A DNA stretch of 64,000 bases from Hyalella azteca (taxonomy: Eukaryota > Arthropoda > Malacostraca > Amphipoda > Hyalellidae), in NCBI RefSeq assembly GCF_000764305.2, contig NW_025932995.1:1-64000 (forward strand), in the 5' to 3' direction. The position numbers were made by a program, and so were the translations under genes. The notes beneath the pieces are model-generated. The model did no database searches. It had not been told where the DNA came from and was given only the letters and a program-made list of their open reading frames with translations. This document shows, piece by piece, positions 13,843-26,414 of the stretch. The stretch's first letter is position 1, and every line of letters starts with the position of its first letter.

Positions 13843-14035
13843 CGGTTAAATGCTTCAATAATTATTGATGGTGTCACTTATCTGGACTCAGTAGTTTATG
13901 GCAATAGAAGTCGTTTGAATGCTTCAATAATTTTTGATAGTGTCACTTATCTGGACTCGGTAGTTTATGTCAATAGAAGTCGTTTGAATGCTTCAATAAT
14001 TTTTATAGTGTCGCTTAGCTAGACTTGGTAGTCTC
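13843..14035. repeat. Tandem repeat, about 68 bp x 3
   Basis: Three units with AATGCTTCAATAATT(T/A)TTGA, GTGTCACTTATCTGGACTC and GTAGTTTATG; the last unit is shortened and diverged. Confidence 0.88.
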
Positions 14036-14898
14036 GGTTTGCCCAACAAGAGTCATCGAAGTAAGCAAGCAACCGTTGCTGCCGGAATATTTCCAAAGCC
14101 GTTCGTTGCTCCGCGCACAGGCTTGCATTCATTGTAGGAAGCAATTTGCAGCTTTGAATGGAGTGTAGCCTTACACGAACATTCGCGCCTATATTGCCGT
14201 AGATAAATATAAGCTGACATCTCGGCAGCGCAGGTGAAAACCTCGGCCCGGAAAACCGACCAAGCCGCCCCAGGCATAACGTGTAAATCTCGCTACGAGT
14301 GCCGGCTGGTCTGCTGCATCAGAGAGTAGGTGGTGTTATAACGTGGCAACAGATATAAGTAAATAAATCTGATGACATATTCCCTATGCTATCTACAATA
14401 TGCAACGAATTAAAAATTTCTAGTAAATTAAAAACGTTGTTTCAATAAGTTTTACACAACTTTCATAAGGTAATGGTACGAATTGGCGAGAAGGAAACGG
14501 TACATGAATAATAAATTATCCCCTGAATAAACATGCATTTTTTGTGAGCTTACTCAGCTCTGTTTTATGCGTTTGCTCTCCCAAAGCACATCTGGCCTCT
14601 GCAAAAAGATCAACGTTCGCAATTCAAATAAAGTCAACGTCACGAGTTCATGATTATGCTTGGACTTGCAGAAATGAATCTAAGCTTGAAATTTTCCGTT
14701 GATTCGAGAAAAAAGAGTTTGAATTGAAAAATTTAAGATTTTGATATAACTGGCTTAAATTAAATTTTTGGATTCAGTCGCAATCGCATTGAAGTAAAAA
14801 TATTTTTATTTGTGCAATCAACTATCATGTTTGACTGAGTCTCGCTATAAATGAGCCGAACTCCGCATCTTGAGCCATACTCCCAAAATTTGAATCGA

Positions 14899-15051
14899 TA
14901 CATGTAGCGTCCCAAGTGCACGTAGCGTCCCAAGAGCACGTAGCGTCCCAAGAGCACGTAGCGTCCCAAGTGCACGTAGCGTCCAATTTCTTGTCTGTGA
15001 TTGGTGGGTTTAGCTTGAACAGACGTCAATGATTGGTCGACGATGTTACAA
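14899..15051 (-). mobile_element. B-family MITE, diverged copy with internal array
   Basis: 14980-15051 aligns with the centre of the B family as at 44828-44973: TTCTTGTCTGTGATTGGTGG, then a CAGACGTCAATGATTGGT segment. The side that should carry the CGTAAGTACTTACG palindrome is replaced by five copies of an 18-bp unit GTAGCGTCCCAAGAGCAC (14903-14985). The terminal repeats are not recognisable. Strand is relative to the copy at 20792. Confidence 0.65.
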
Positions 15052-16089
15052 ACTTTCGATTATTTATGATAGATAGTTCAGACCCAGGACACGTGAAGCT
15101 AGGGTCGCGGCCGCCGAACAAGAACCTTGTGAGGCCTTTGAGACGTACGAGGACGGCCGCTTATTTGCATATCATATCCATATAGATCGCCTCAATTTGC
15201 ACGCAAGAAATTCATTACATTCTTTGTATGTTCAAGCAATTTTTGAGTGAGCTTCAGATTGAAATAAAATCAGAATGGCGGGGAATGAAAGAATGAAAGA
15301 AGTAGAATTATTCGGCTACGTTCTTATTTGACAAAGATAACAAAACTCGAGCGCAGCTGACACGAAATTAATACGGTTATTTCCCTAAGTTCATATTTGA
15401 GAAGCTCTTGGACAAAGAATGAGGCTCGAGCCAGCGAATGAATAGCGATCATTAACGCTACTGTAGTGAACCAGGAATATTTTTCGTGCTTAACAGCCAA
15501 ATTATTAATACGGCCCAGATTATATGTGTTGTGATATCGTGAGCATATTAAGATTACTGATAATTATAATTGCATCAGTCAACCCTAAAGGAGAAGATGA
15601 AGAATGACTCTGATGGAAGGGATGGAAGAAAACCCCTTGGGTAGCTAACACAGAAGGAATGCATAATTGTAAAAGTAATCTTTTTATTGAACGAAAAATA
15701 AATGGAAGCCTTTATTTTATTTGTACGTCTCTTGTTATTTAGTAAGAAATATTTAAATAAATATTGGCAAAATTAATTTTTTATCATTATTATCTATTTA
15801 TAAATATTATATAAAGGTTTCATATTAGAATAAAATATTCCTTTCTTAATGTAGAAAAAATGTGTGCCAAAGATGAAACGATATCAATGTTGAATTTAAT
15901 CAAATTCTTCCATGCAGAATCATCCTATTCGACTCATTTCGAAAGATTGAAAAGAAATAAAAAAACAAACAACAGTTAAAATACGATATTAAATTCAAAG
16001 TCAAATACTAAATTCCAATAGCGTTGAAATAATAAAAATTGTATCCACTAATGATAAGAAGAGAAAGATAAGACGGCACACAAATTAAA

Positions 16090-16152
16090 GACACTAGGAT
16101 GACTCACCTTGACACTAGGATGACTCACCTTGACACTAGGATGACTCACCTT
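16090..16152 (-). repeat. Triplicated 5' splice site of exon D (21 bp x 3)
   Basis: Three exact units of 21 bp: on the gene strand GTGAGTCATCCTAGTGTC followed by AAG. Each unit starts with a full GTGAGT donor preceded by AAG, at 16149, 16128 and 16107. Twenty-one is a multiple of three and the unit reads VSHPSVK without stop, so all three donors keep the frame into exon E. Confidence 0.96.
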
Positions 16153-16216
16153 TTGCAGCTCAGGGGCAAAGATTTCCTTCGGTCCCTTCTCCAGCCTGTC
16201 CATACCAGGGAAGTTG
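16150..16216 (-). CDS. GARNL3: GARNL3-like exon D (NFPGMDRLEKGPKEIF segment)
   Basis: 67-nt exon. Its first base completes the Ser codon begun in exon C, then it encodes NFPGMDRLEKGPKEIF and APELQK, ending in phase 0. It aligns with AMNLDKFEKGPREIFHPEIQK of vertebrate GARNL3. The acceptor is TTGCAG; the donor is AAG|GTGAGT. The donor together with the preceding AAG lies in a 21-bp sequence repeated three times, so there are three equal AAG|GTGAGT donors at 16149, 16128 and 16107. Each is in frame and the extra sequence has no stop: extension by one or two units would add VSHPSVK once or twice before exon E. The shortest form, as given here, is the one that matches the family. Confidence 0.93.
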
Positions 16217-17107
16217 CTGCAACCAACGGGGCAATATTATGTGCTTGCTAGAAGTAACCATATTAGCATCATTATGTTATACATCCGTGCAACTAATAAC
16301 CTGATAAGCATTATTATGTTATACATCCTTGCAACTAATAACCTTGTTATCATTATATTATACATCCGTGCAACTAATAACCTTATTAGCATTATTATGT
16401 TATACATCCTTGCAACTAATAACCTTGTTTGCATTATTATATTATACATCCTTGCAACAAATAACCTTGTTTGCATTATAATATTATACATCCTTGCAAC
16501 AAATAACCTTGTTAGCATTATTATATTATACATCCTTGCAACAAATAATCTTTAAAAACCTTAAAGTAAAATGATTCTCGCAACGCATCACTTCATAGTC
16601 GTTCCTCTTTCAGAATTACGCTTGTACGAGGTCCCTATTGTCTCACGGTTATCTATGAGTAGTTAATTCAAGTTATCTTGATTTAATATCGCAATATTAT
16701 CAATTACGCTTAATCCAGGTTGAACATCACAACAAAGGGAATAATTCGCAGACTTTTCACCAGCGGAAAAAAATTCTGATTTACAAGAATTTAATGAATG
16801 ATTCCTGAAATTTATATTTTTGACCAGATTGCAATAACTACGGTTCCATGATTTAACTGTTACAGCAGTGGTTAGCAATATAATGCTATATTGGATATAT
16901 TATATAATATCATGTATATAAGGGACGTACGGCACTTGAAGGCTTCAGTTTTCCTGTTGCAGGGAATGACATTTGTCTGGGACTTGAAATAGTTTCGAAC
17001 CAATGATTACTACTTATAAAATAATGGAAAAATCAAAATAAATTAATGATAATAAGGCTATATTAGATATATTATATTTTATCATGTATATAAGGGATTA
17101 CACTCAC
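16217..17107 (-). other. GARNL3 intron between exons C and D
   Basis: Short intron of 891 bp. Its acceptor-side 300 bp is a tandem array (16254-16555) that begins about 40 bp from the exon D acceptor; its donor side carries a duplicated 45-bp AT-rich block. About 300 bp in the middle (16560-16880) shows nothing recognisable. Confidence 0.85.
16254..16555. repeat. Tandem repeat, 39-45 bp x 7
   Basis: Units of AGCATTATTATGTTATACAT then CCTTGCAACTAATAACCTT. The length is often a multiple of three, which is why both strands stay open here; I do not take it as coding. Confidence 0.92.
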
Positions 17108-17172
17108 CTGACGATTTGCTTGACAGTCATTGGCTTGTTAGGCGAGTAGCTTAAGCAGATTTTCTGTGCCCC
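17108..17172 (-). CDS. GARNL3: GARNL3-like exon C (GAQKICL...VKQIV segment)
   Basis: 65-nt exon starting in phase 0 with GAQKICLSYSPNKPMTVKQIV and ending with two bases of a Ser codon completed by the next exon. Vertebrate GARNL3 has GTQKICLPYSP then K-LSVK-I at this place. Donor CAG|GTGAGT, acceptor TTTCAG. Immediately upstream of the acceptor begins a tandem array of three units of about 110 bp (17188-17470). Just downstream of the donor, a 45-bp AT-rich segment (about 17057-17100) is repeated at about 16886-16930. The first three residues rest on the choice of acceptor, which keeps the frame with exon B. Confidence 0.93.
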
Positions 17173-17187
17173 CTGAAACGAAACAAA

Positions 17188-17470
17188 CAAATAAATATAA
17201 AATCAAAGGAATAATTGTTATATACATTTATAAAAAACTTTGAATTTATATACAGCGGGTAAATAGCTAAGCGATGGGCTCAACGATATAAACAAATAAT
17301 TACAAAATCAAAGGAATAATTGTGATATACATTTATTAAAGAACTTTGAATTTATATACAGCGTGTAAATCGCTAAGCGATGGGCTCAACGAAATTAACA
17401 AATAATTACAAAATCAAAGGAACAATTAAATGAACATTTATTAAAGAACTTTGAATTTATATAGAACGGG
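17188..17470. repeat. Tandem repeat, about 108 bp x 3
   Basis: Three units with ATAATTACAAAATCAAAGGA, an ACTTTGAATTTATATACAGC block and TAAATCGCTAAGCGATGGGC (this contains the short palindrome TCGCTAAGCGA). Starts within about 15 bp of the exon C acceptor. Confidence 0.9.
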
Positions 17471-17714
17471 TAAATCGGCTCATCAACACTGCACACGCCA
17501 CGAGAAATAAATGAACATAACGATAATCGAAACAATATAGACGTTATGACCGCGTATATTGCAGGGCAAGTAGTTCGAAGAAGACTTACAGAACTAAAAT
17601 ATAAATGAAAGGTAATAGAAGCGTGAGATTGCACAGAACTTTCATTCGTGTAGCACTGAGTTAAGTGAGAAGTACATTCGGTCCACTGAGACATCAAAAA
17701 TGATCAGCAGGAGG

Positions 17715-17975
17715 GCACACAGTTCACTGATAGACATAAAAAGTCAGTAAGAAGGCAAATAGTTCACTGAGAGACCTAAAAAGTCAGTAAGAAGGCAAAT
17801 AGTTCACTGAGAGACCTAAAGAATCAGTAAGAAGGCAAATAGTTCACCGAGAGACCTAAAGAATCAGTAAGAAGGCAAATAGTTCACTGAGAGACCTAAA
17901 GAATCAGTAAGAAGGTAAATAGTTCACTGAGAGACCTAAAGAATCAGTAAGAAGGTAAATAGTTCACTGAGTGTC
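17715..17975. repeat. Tandem repeat, 40 bp x 6-7
   Basis: Units of AGTTCACTGAGAGACCTAAA then GAATCAGTAAGAAGGCAAAT, nearly identical in the middle of the array. Confidence 0.93.
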
Positions 17976-18633
17976 TTGCTGGCTCAGCGAGAGAACGTGA
18001 TGTTCCCTGAGAATGCATTGGGCTCATTGAGACATGGCATTGCTCACTGATAAGAGAATAAAATTCACTAAGGAACTGAGAGCTTGGGTTTCGTAAATGA
18101 AGCACATTTTTGCCGCTTAAAATAGGCCTTGGAAAAGAAATAGAAGTGTCCACAAATAACGAAAAAATGTTCTCAAGGAGATACATACTTCTTGATATTT
18201 CTCGCAGGATGATTGATTAGCGACCTACTATCCATCTGCCTGAGCATCATGTACATCGTTACGGGATTACATCGGCTGTGAAATGGCAAGGCGTCCGTGT
18301 CACACTAAGAGTTGACTTCAGCGAGTTACTAGCAAAGTTAAGACTTCGCCGTTGGATATTAATTTATATTATGTTATCCTCCAAGAAGGTCTGTGTCCCC
18401 ATGGACTAGGCAATTGTATATCCTTTGGGGCGCACAAGAAACATTCCAAGCATTCCGACTGAGCAACGCCAAGACGGCGCTTCGATCTCGACCTCACAGT
18501 AGCTTGCCAAAGATCAAACATCGTAGGTTCGTTTACTGGACTAGATTACATTAGGCGGTGGCTGGTGGAAGAAGAGACGGCGGCTGAAAGAAGTTGGCCA
18601 ATAGCAGATGTTAAAAAAATTGTTAATGAAAAT

Positions 18634-18790
18634 AAAAAAAATATAACTCAGTACTCACTGCCGTGAGTGACAGAGAGCGCATTTTCTCATCGACGAAAAC
18701 GTGAAGTCACGGACAGACAGACGGAGGAACAGACGGACATGGCGAGCACAATAGTGCATTTTTTCCATAAATAAGAAAATGCGCTAAAAG
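18634..18790 (+). mobile_element. A-family foldback element, copy 2
   Basis: About 155 bp: A-rich/ATATAACTCAGTACTCACTG start, AGAGCGCATTTTCTCATC, a variable GACAGACGGA centre, then AATAGTGCATTTTTTCCAT and AAGAAAATGCGCTAAAAG at the end. AGCGCATTTTCT and AGAAAATGCGCT form the inverted pair. No coding capacity. Taken as the reference orientation of the family. Confidence 0.88.
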
Positions 18791-20791
18791 CATTGATTTA
18801 TCAGGAAATTGAGGATCCGCACTACGAATTACAACAATATGGACTATTCATAGATAAAAACATAAACAGAAAAGCTGAAGCACGATTAATAGATATGACA
18901 TCGATGAAACCACGTATCGAAAGAAATGCAGTCGTAGCAACGAAGATGGCACCGCACGAAAGAACATTTCGTGCTTTATGAAGAACATTTCACGCGCCAC
19001 GAAGAACAATTTGTGCGTTAAGAAGAACATTATGTATATACATTACATGTATAAATAATATAGGCATATCTAACGTAAAACCGCACAGAAAACTGAGCAG
19101 AAACGCTGTAAGTCGGCTTAACCGTTGGATGGTCTTCCCCGAGGAGTTCAAGAGAAGCTTAAACCGCTTGGTGCCTATAGCAAAAATATTGGCTTCGCTA
19201 AAAGGTAGGATGGGAAAGTTCGGTGTTATAACGGAGATGAAAGGGACTGCTTCGTGATTCTAGTGGCTCAGGATATAAACGAGAGCAATCGCGACTTACC
19301 GACCGAAAAGATGAAGTCTGTTCCCTTGAACGCTCGCGAGCCTGCCGCTGCATGAGCCATACTAAACTCTAAATTGTTCGGGTCTTTGAGGAGTCAAAAA
19401 ACGCGTGCAACTTTTCCGGCGACACACCGGGCTCTCGAAATTCTCTTGGTCGGGATCGATATATTAGGCGAAATGCGACTCAAAAATTACCTACAGATTT
19501 ATTCGGTGAACAGGAACAGAGAGTCGGCTTCAAAAGCCACGACATTGGTTCAGAAAATTTTAAATTGACATAATGAGATCAAAGGAAATGAGACTACAAA
19601 GATCCTACTGGACGACATGTTGCTAAAATGAATAGACTCAAACAGAACGCACTGACTCAAAGTTCTCACACAGTGACTTAGATATAAAATTCTTAGATTC
19701 GCAATGAGACCGTAAGGCCATTTGAGGTTTGCAGATCTCATTTAACGAAATGGAAGACGAAGCCTAAAGAGGGCAGATATATAATATTTAATGACAAATT
19801 TTAGTGATGATGAATATACTAATACATATTAGATTGCGTTACTTTGTTGATTAAATCACTATATACTTTTCTACCACAGTATCTACTGTACTGCTATATC
19901 TACTGCATCTACTTTTGCAATCACAAAACTTAGAAAATAAGCGATGAAAAAATTTGTAAATTTCATGGCGGAAGTTTAGCCATGAGGACTAAATAATTAT
20001 TCTCTAACTGTTAAAATTGAAAAAATTACTTATTTCCTCAGAAACTTTCAACATACAATATTTCAATATTCCAAAATATCCAAGCGTCATATTTTCTTAT
20101 TAATCGCATGCAAAATTTGCCATCTGACAGGAAATAAAGAACAATCCACCATAAGTCGATCAAAAATATAATTAAAATGTAATTTATGAATCGAAACCTT
20201 GCAAAAAAGTTCTGAGCATTATCAGATAAAATAAAGGTCTTGATGTTAAATTGGTTCAATAATCATTGCTGGTCTCCCCAGCGACCGAAATAACTGCATT
20301 AATGTGGAATCAAATAATTTTTGACATGAACAAACGCTATATTAAAATCCTCATTAATATAACATAGCTATGCCTCATAAAAACAATAGAACTTCGTTTC
20401 ATATTATGGAAGTATATCCAGTTTTACTCGATTAAACGCAAAAAAACTTACAAAACTAAATAGTCTTTCATAACTAAAACTCTTTTTTTTTTTTAAAGTC
20501 TCGTGCAATCTTTTATAACTAAAAAGACAACACAGTTTAAATTTAGAATATTTTTATAAGGATCAGTGCCTCATCATCATTTTCCAAATTCAACTGCTAT
20601 ATATTTAATTCATAGATTATATCGCATCAGTTACATGAGTCGGGAAATCTGTTTTGGTCGTTCCATCACGGAAAAATAAATAATCTATTTATAAAGCACC
20701 AGCTCATCGCCATGGCAATGAACGTCCAGCTTAGACTTTAGCGAAGCCTGCAGCTGCTGCAGGAATAGACGCTGCAGGCAACCGGAGTTCT

Positions 20792-20938
20792 GGGCCTATA
20801 GTTTCAAAAAAAAGTTAAGAGATCGTAAGTTCATCAGCCAATCATTGACGGCCTATCGAGCAAAATCCACCAATCATAGACAAGAAAATAGGTCGTAAGT
20901 ACTTACGTTCACTTAGCGAGTTTTGCAAGTATGGCCCC
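20792..20938 (+). mobile_element. B-family MITE, copy 1
   Basis: 147 bp. Ends GGGCCTATAGTTTCAAAA and (complement) GGGGCCATACTTGCAAAA form terminal inverted repeats. Inside: AGATCGTAAGTTCATCAGCC, a CAATCATTGACGGCC segment, CCACCAATCATAGACAAG, and the perfect palindrome CGTAAGTACTTACG. Non-coding, so it would need a transposase from elsewhere. Confidence 0.88.
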
Positions 20939-22208
20939 TGATCATATATTATAATGTTATAGGCTCCACTTCTCTTGTATTATTAAACTATTACCGCACG
21001 AGTCAAAATATTGGAAAGTGAAACAGTGAGCCATAAATGCAATAAAGATTCGGGAAGTGTGTGGTTGTTGGTTTGGAAAGGTGAATGATTAACAACGAGG
21101 AAATTAACTGTATCCAGCCGAGAATAGAGGCATATTGTAAGGCCGGCTATCATGCCAAGGGATCGGTTGCGTCTCGCCAATATAATGAGATGACTATCAA
21201 CTTACCCGCTGTCATGTAGCGCGGCTTCTCATTCCAAGATTTGCAGGCTCTAGAGGACTGCGTCTCATCAGATCTTCAATGTAAACTCCAAGATACAGGC
21301 CGGTAAGCCCTATAATCGCTTCCGAGTATCTCCTTCGCCATTGCCAGAGACTGGGGACGGGTGGGAGGAAGGCATGGGATGCGGAAGTTGTCCTAAAGAT
21401 CTTGTCCAATTTCAAGGCGGCCATTTCATTTTAATCAAGAACGACAACGGAACGGAAATTACGAAGGCGCTTACTCGGCTAAAACCACCACAAATGGACG
21501 AATCAAAGCGATGAGCTCTAAGTTCTCTTTAACGCTGCCTCGCTGCGGTCTCAGTTTGTTCCTCTCAACGACCTACGAGCTTCCGATACAGTTAAAGAGC
21601 ATCGCGTACATAAATCTCATTAATATAATATTCTGATAACACTGGTACGCAAACAAAGGTGAGTAATTGACTAATGTTACTGAATTGAACCTAAATCACT
21701 GCTAATTGAATCATATAGATGAAGATGACGGTCTCCAGATTACGACTGATTGTGCGTATAGTTTAGCGTTCTTTACGTCATCAGCAATTTGTTGTCGTAT
21801 GGTGGACATCACCTATAATTCAGAATCGATATAGCATATGAAAGCACTCCATCACTATTAATTTTACCTCGAAATGGGGTTGCGACGTTTCGTTCATAAC
21901 TGAAATGTGTTTCTTAAAGAATTTGCTCGAATAGGCAGTTCTTGTGCTCAAAATAGCAATAATTGCGAAGTGCTATGGGATGAGTTCAGAAATTAACGCT
22001 GCCAGCATTAAAGGTGAGAGAGTAATCACAATCAATGCAGCGAAAGGAAGCAAATATATTATTAAGAGTGAAGCATGGATTTTACCAATTTATTTGTAAT
22101 ATATCATAAATTCCGTCAGAATTATGGGCAACAAGCCGCAGATTATCCAATACTCTCGAATATGAGTCACTTATTCTCTTTATTACCTACTTATAAAACT
22201 CGAACCAA

Positions 22209-22365
22209 ATCGGCGTCTGACATTCTAATAGCCACCTATAAGCCACCCCAGTTTTTGAGCAGGACAGAGCCGCGCGGCGATAATCGGCGTCTGCCATTCT
22301 AATAGCCACCTATAAGCCACCCCCGTTTTTGAGCAGGACAGAGCCGCGCGGCGATAATCGCGGCG
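22209..22365. repeat. Direct duplication, 77 bp x 2
   Basis: CGGCGTCTG(A/C)CATTCTAATA through to GAGCCGCGCGGCGATAAT occurs twice in a row with two or three differences. It contains the palindrome CCGCGCGG. Confidence 0.93.
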
Positions 22366-24429
22366 AATTGCTGAGAAGCAGCCCGGCGTCACCGAATCGT
22401 CATCGCCAATTAGCATATGAAGGAGAAATGCGGTCGGAGATCCGGCTGAATATGCGGTGCTCGTCACCGAGATCGAATCATCCCCAGATTACCTTTTTGG
22501 AACGAGCCTAGAGAGAAGCATTAGAAGCTTCCGTCGAAGAGCGTCTGCTTTAAATTTTTGCCCGTATTATCAGAGGCAGGTGATTGGTTAACGATAGATG
22601 ATGAATAATATACTTAAGATCTAACGTTGCATGCCAATCCAATCTGGCAGACATTTTGCCGGAACACATTTAATAAGAGCGAGACGTTTATTATTGGTTT
22701 TCTTCTCCCCATTAAAAAAGTCGCTTTAAAATTAGACATCAATATTGAACCTCTGTTCGTAGTTTCGCTCATGTGTCATCACGATATAATCAAGTTCGTT
22801 ATTATTTCAACTTAATGGTCGATTTGTGAACGTAATATTTCACAAGGGACTTATTTTGCACAAGGATTTATAATTCCCTTACAAAGCCATTACTTGTCAA
22901 GGAGTGAAATCAACCGTAAAGTGTAAATAAATCAATAGCAAACATTTAATTGAACATTGAATAGAATAAAATTACTTTGTCGTGCTCGAATGAAGTTCTA
23001 TTTAAAAATTGGAGATCTTCCACAATTTAGGCTCTGCATAAAAGGTACAATATGGATAATTTTTTCCTTAGCAGCTAGGATTATGGTGAAAGTTTATGAG
23101 ATAACTACGCGAACAAAACGACATAATGGCTTGAATATGAAGTTCGATGATTTTCCGACCCCTTGTTAGGCGGGTACCTGATGGCTTTCTTCTCGTTTAC
23201 GCAGCGGGTTCGCTATATCAGAGCACCATATGCGGATGAAAAACTCTGGCGTGTAATGCGCCTCATTTCGAAGCGGGAGTTTCACCTCGGACAATATTCA
23301 ACGTGATTTGGCCACCCAGGGGTGGAAGAACCTACCCGATGAAGCCATTATGGAAATTCAGACCCGTTCAGAGAGAACGAGCAGCCCTGCCAAAACTGGC
23401 AGGTAGTTATCACACTGACGAAGGGAAAAAATAAACTGTGCGTACCACAAGAATAGGTGGAAATTGCGAAGCAAAATAGGAACAAGCAGTTGCAAGATAT
23501 CAAACACTCATTAGCATGTGCATGAGCCAAACGGAAAAATATTCAAAATATTTTTTTGCCCCGTAAAAATTCTTAGAAAACTTTGGTTCGAAAAACATAC
23601 CTAGTCAAGTTGAATTCAGAAAAAATGAGTCGTTAATTCAGATTCACGAAGTATATTGATATAATTTCTGGAAAAATATGTTATAATCCTTTAGCAAAAT
23701 TTGATTTTAATATTATTAAGATTGCATGATTTTCGGATTATAATATATTTTCATTTCCCAGATATGATCGTACAAGGTTGCTTCAAAAATATAAAGCATT
23801 TTCTTGCGTTTGACCCGACTGTACTTTTTGGTGAAGAGTTACACGACTGTTGTACGGAAATAAAAACTTATTTGTCTGCCGTATATAGTATCGTCACGGC
23901 AGGCCAATTAGAGTTAGGAAGGCGCTAATCGCGTCAGCGCTAAGATATCGAAGTGTTGTGCAGTTCTGCGTAATGAGATTACGCGCCCGACGCCGAGTGA
24001 ATAACAAGACTGCTGATCATTCCTGCCTCGACTTCCAGTATTGAAGCTGTTATGCAGCATTCAGAGTTGCAGCGTGCATAGAAAATGACTTCAACAACCA
24101 GAAAAATTAACGTGTTGTTTTTTCCAAATAATGACACACATTATTACCGGAGAAAGCGGACGTAGCACTCAATTTATTTATTCGTTCTTTATTCACAGAG
24201 GAGCAGACAAAAAATATACATAACAAGAGACCGTCGAAAATTGAAAGAAAAAATACAAAATGAATTCTTGTGAATGCCTATATAAGCTAAAAAGCTTCAC
24301 AGGCGACAATTTAATTCCATTTGCCTGGCCAAACTGGTTATGGATGACCCAGACAAAGGCAAAAAATGCATAGATATTTGGAAAATGTTGCAATTATTTC
24401 TCGAAGTTTCTCTCGGATCTCAAATAATC

Positions 24430-24625
24430 GATTTAAACGGTGTGATGGATTCAAACATGGTTGGAATTAATTATTTGATTTAATTTTAATGGATTTATGA
24501 TTAACATGGATTCATGAAAGGATTTATGATTAGCAGTCGATTTAAACGTGGTTGGAATTTATGATTTGAATTTGAATGGATTTATGATTAATAATCGGTT
24601 TAAACGTGGTTGGAATTAATAATTT
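24430..24625. repeat. Tandem repeat, about 70 bp x 3
   Basis: Degenerate units with GATTTAAACGTGGTTGGAAT and AATGGATTTATGATTAA. Confidence 0.85.
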
Positions 24626-25329
24626 GAAGAAAATTTCTAGGTAAAAAGACCCAAACTGAAGCCAAAGGGTACATGCGAACACGCAAGGTAATGTGAATTT
24701 TGCTTTGATAATTGTGGAAGGAATTACATTATTATGCATGAAACATTATGCACCGAGAGTGTGTTTGCCGCAAATGAGTAGGAGCGTTAGAATTATTTTC
24801 TAACTAAAAAACAACCTACTGAAATAAATAAATGCTTAAACTGAATATTAATATTGATAATGAAAATACTAAGTCACGAATACCTGTCATGAGGTCACTA
24901 ATGGAGATGGGTGTGAGTAATTTGGATTCAAAACAGTTCCCTCGACGTGACGTGGCAAACGTCACTTGTGATACAACGACGGTCGTAGCAGCGTAGCTTA
25001 ATTTTAATGCGCATTAACAGGAGTAGTTTTCTTATTAGCAAGAAATTATTCGGAGTTGAAATTGAAATTATGTCGTGTTGTCGGATTGCTTTTCTTTAAT
25101 GATGAACATTCTTGTTATCGTTTGTTAAGCCGATTAGAATCTTAAAATAATTAAGGAAGAAATTTTGAAAAACACTTTTGCAAGTTAACTTGTACAAAGA
25201 AGTAACACTATCTCTAAAATTGTTTTGTGATTTATCGAATTTGACATTTTTTGAGCCAATTTAGGTACTGAATCTATTCAAGTCTGCAAGACGAATAAAA
25301 CTGCCTCCGATTATTACGGTAGACTCGTT

Positions 25330-25445
25330 GCTCTGTTGGTTCGTCGATGTTTAATGAAAATGATTCAGGTGTTAGAATCTTTGCACTGTTGGTGCGTCGA
25401 TGTTTAATTTTATGATTTAGGTGTTAGAATATTTGCACAGTTGTT
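25330..25445. repeat. Tandem repeat, about 53 bp x 2
   Basis: TTGGT(T/G)CGTCGATGTTTAAT then GATT(C/T)AGGTGTTAGAAT(C/A)TTT, two full units and a partial third. Confidence 0.85.
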
Positions 25446-26414
25446 GCTCTCATGATTAATGTATAAGCTGGCGACGCTTAGTGAAATTGCCATTTTCGGC
25501 GCTACAATTTCACTTTTTGCATTTTTGGGTGGTTCTATTTTGGCCCATCGTAGGTTGGCCACGCCCCCCAAATTGCCGCCTTATCTAAAGGACCGGGCTC
25601 GACTATGCGCTTTGCCAAACCACCCCAAATTTATGGATTGATATTGTTTGCAGATTTATTCCGATTATGAATAAAAGGTGGAGCTGTTGGCGGATTCTAA
25701 ACAATTGAAAATAGAAAATATTCTTAAATAGTTTAGATAATACGATGAACGATTTGTGATAGTATCATTCAATTAAATAACAAAAGGCTGGGCAAATTGT
25801 AATTAGATGATATTTGTATGTAATAATGATATTAATAATATAATAAATAAATGAATGAACAAATCTGGGTCATTGAGGACGGTTTTCTCGTTCTCATCAT
25901 TTTGGTGATGTTGTTTAGGAGCGCTACTATCAAATTTTGGATTGCGAATGCCGTGAAGGAACAAATTTTGCATCAGAGCTAAATAAATGTGTAAATTAGC
26001 TTTTAGAAATATGAAACGAATACTGCTAATATTTACATTATTATATAAATAACCTTTTTCTTATGAGAAATGGGCCACCCAGCCTCGTCTCCATTTCAAA
26101 GAAGGTGCCAACCAAGCATCGTTTCGGAACAAACTTGTACAATAACTACTAAACTTTGCTCCTGTTGAGTTGATAAATTCCATCAAACATATAAGATCAG
26201 AGACAAAAGAAACGGCAAAAAGCCCAAGATCATCCGATTACATAGTTCAATTCGAGTTATCCCAGAACGCGTTTGAAGAATATTTCTTTTGAGAGCCGCG
26301 CTCAAAAGAGCTACTGGGAACTCAGCGGCACACACACAAAGCGAGCCTAACTTCGTCTCGCAAAAATGCGAGCGCTGCAAAGAAGTATGAGAATACGATG
26401 GCGTTCTGTTGCTC

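Larger units (their letters stand above)
11806..16149 (-). other. GARNL3 intron between exons D and E
   Basis: 4344-bp intron. Contains (from high to low coordinates) the triplicated donor repeat, a diverged B-family MITE with an 18-bp internal array (14899-15051), a three-unit array at 13843-14035, AT-rich simple repeat at 12592-12690, a C8A9 homopolymer run near 12726, and short repeats of AACAACTGACCAATGGA close to the exon E acceptor. Confidence 0.8.

Noticed and set aside
16214..16555. Open frames of about 100 codons on both strands
   Set aside because: They lie over the 39-45 bp array in the intron between exons C and D.
17715..17975. CRISPR-like array of 40-bp units
   Set aside because: The units abut without unique spacers and the context is a eukaryotic intron, so it is an ordinary minisatellite.
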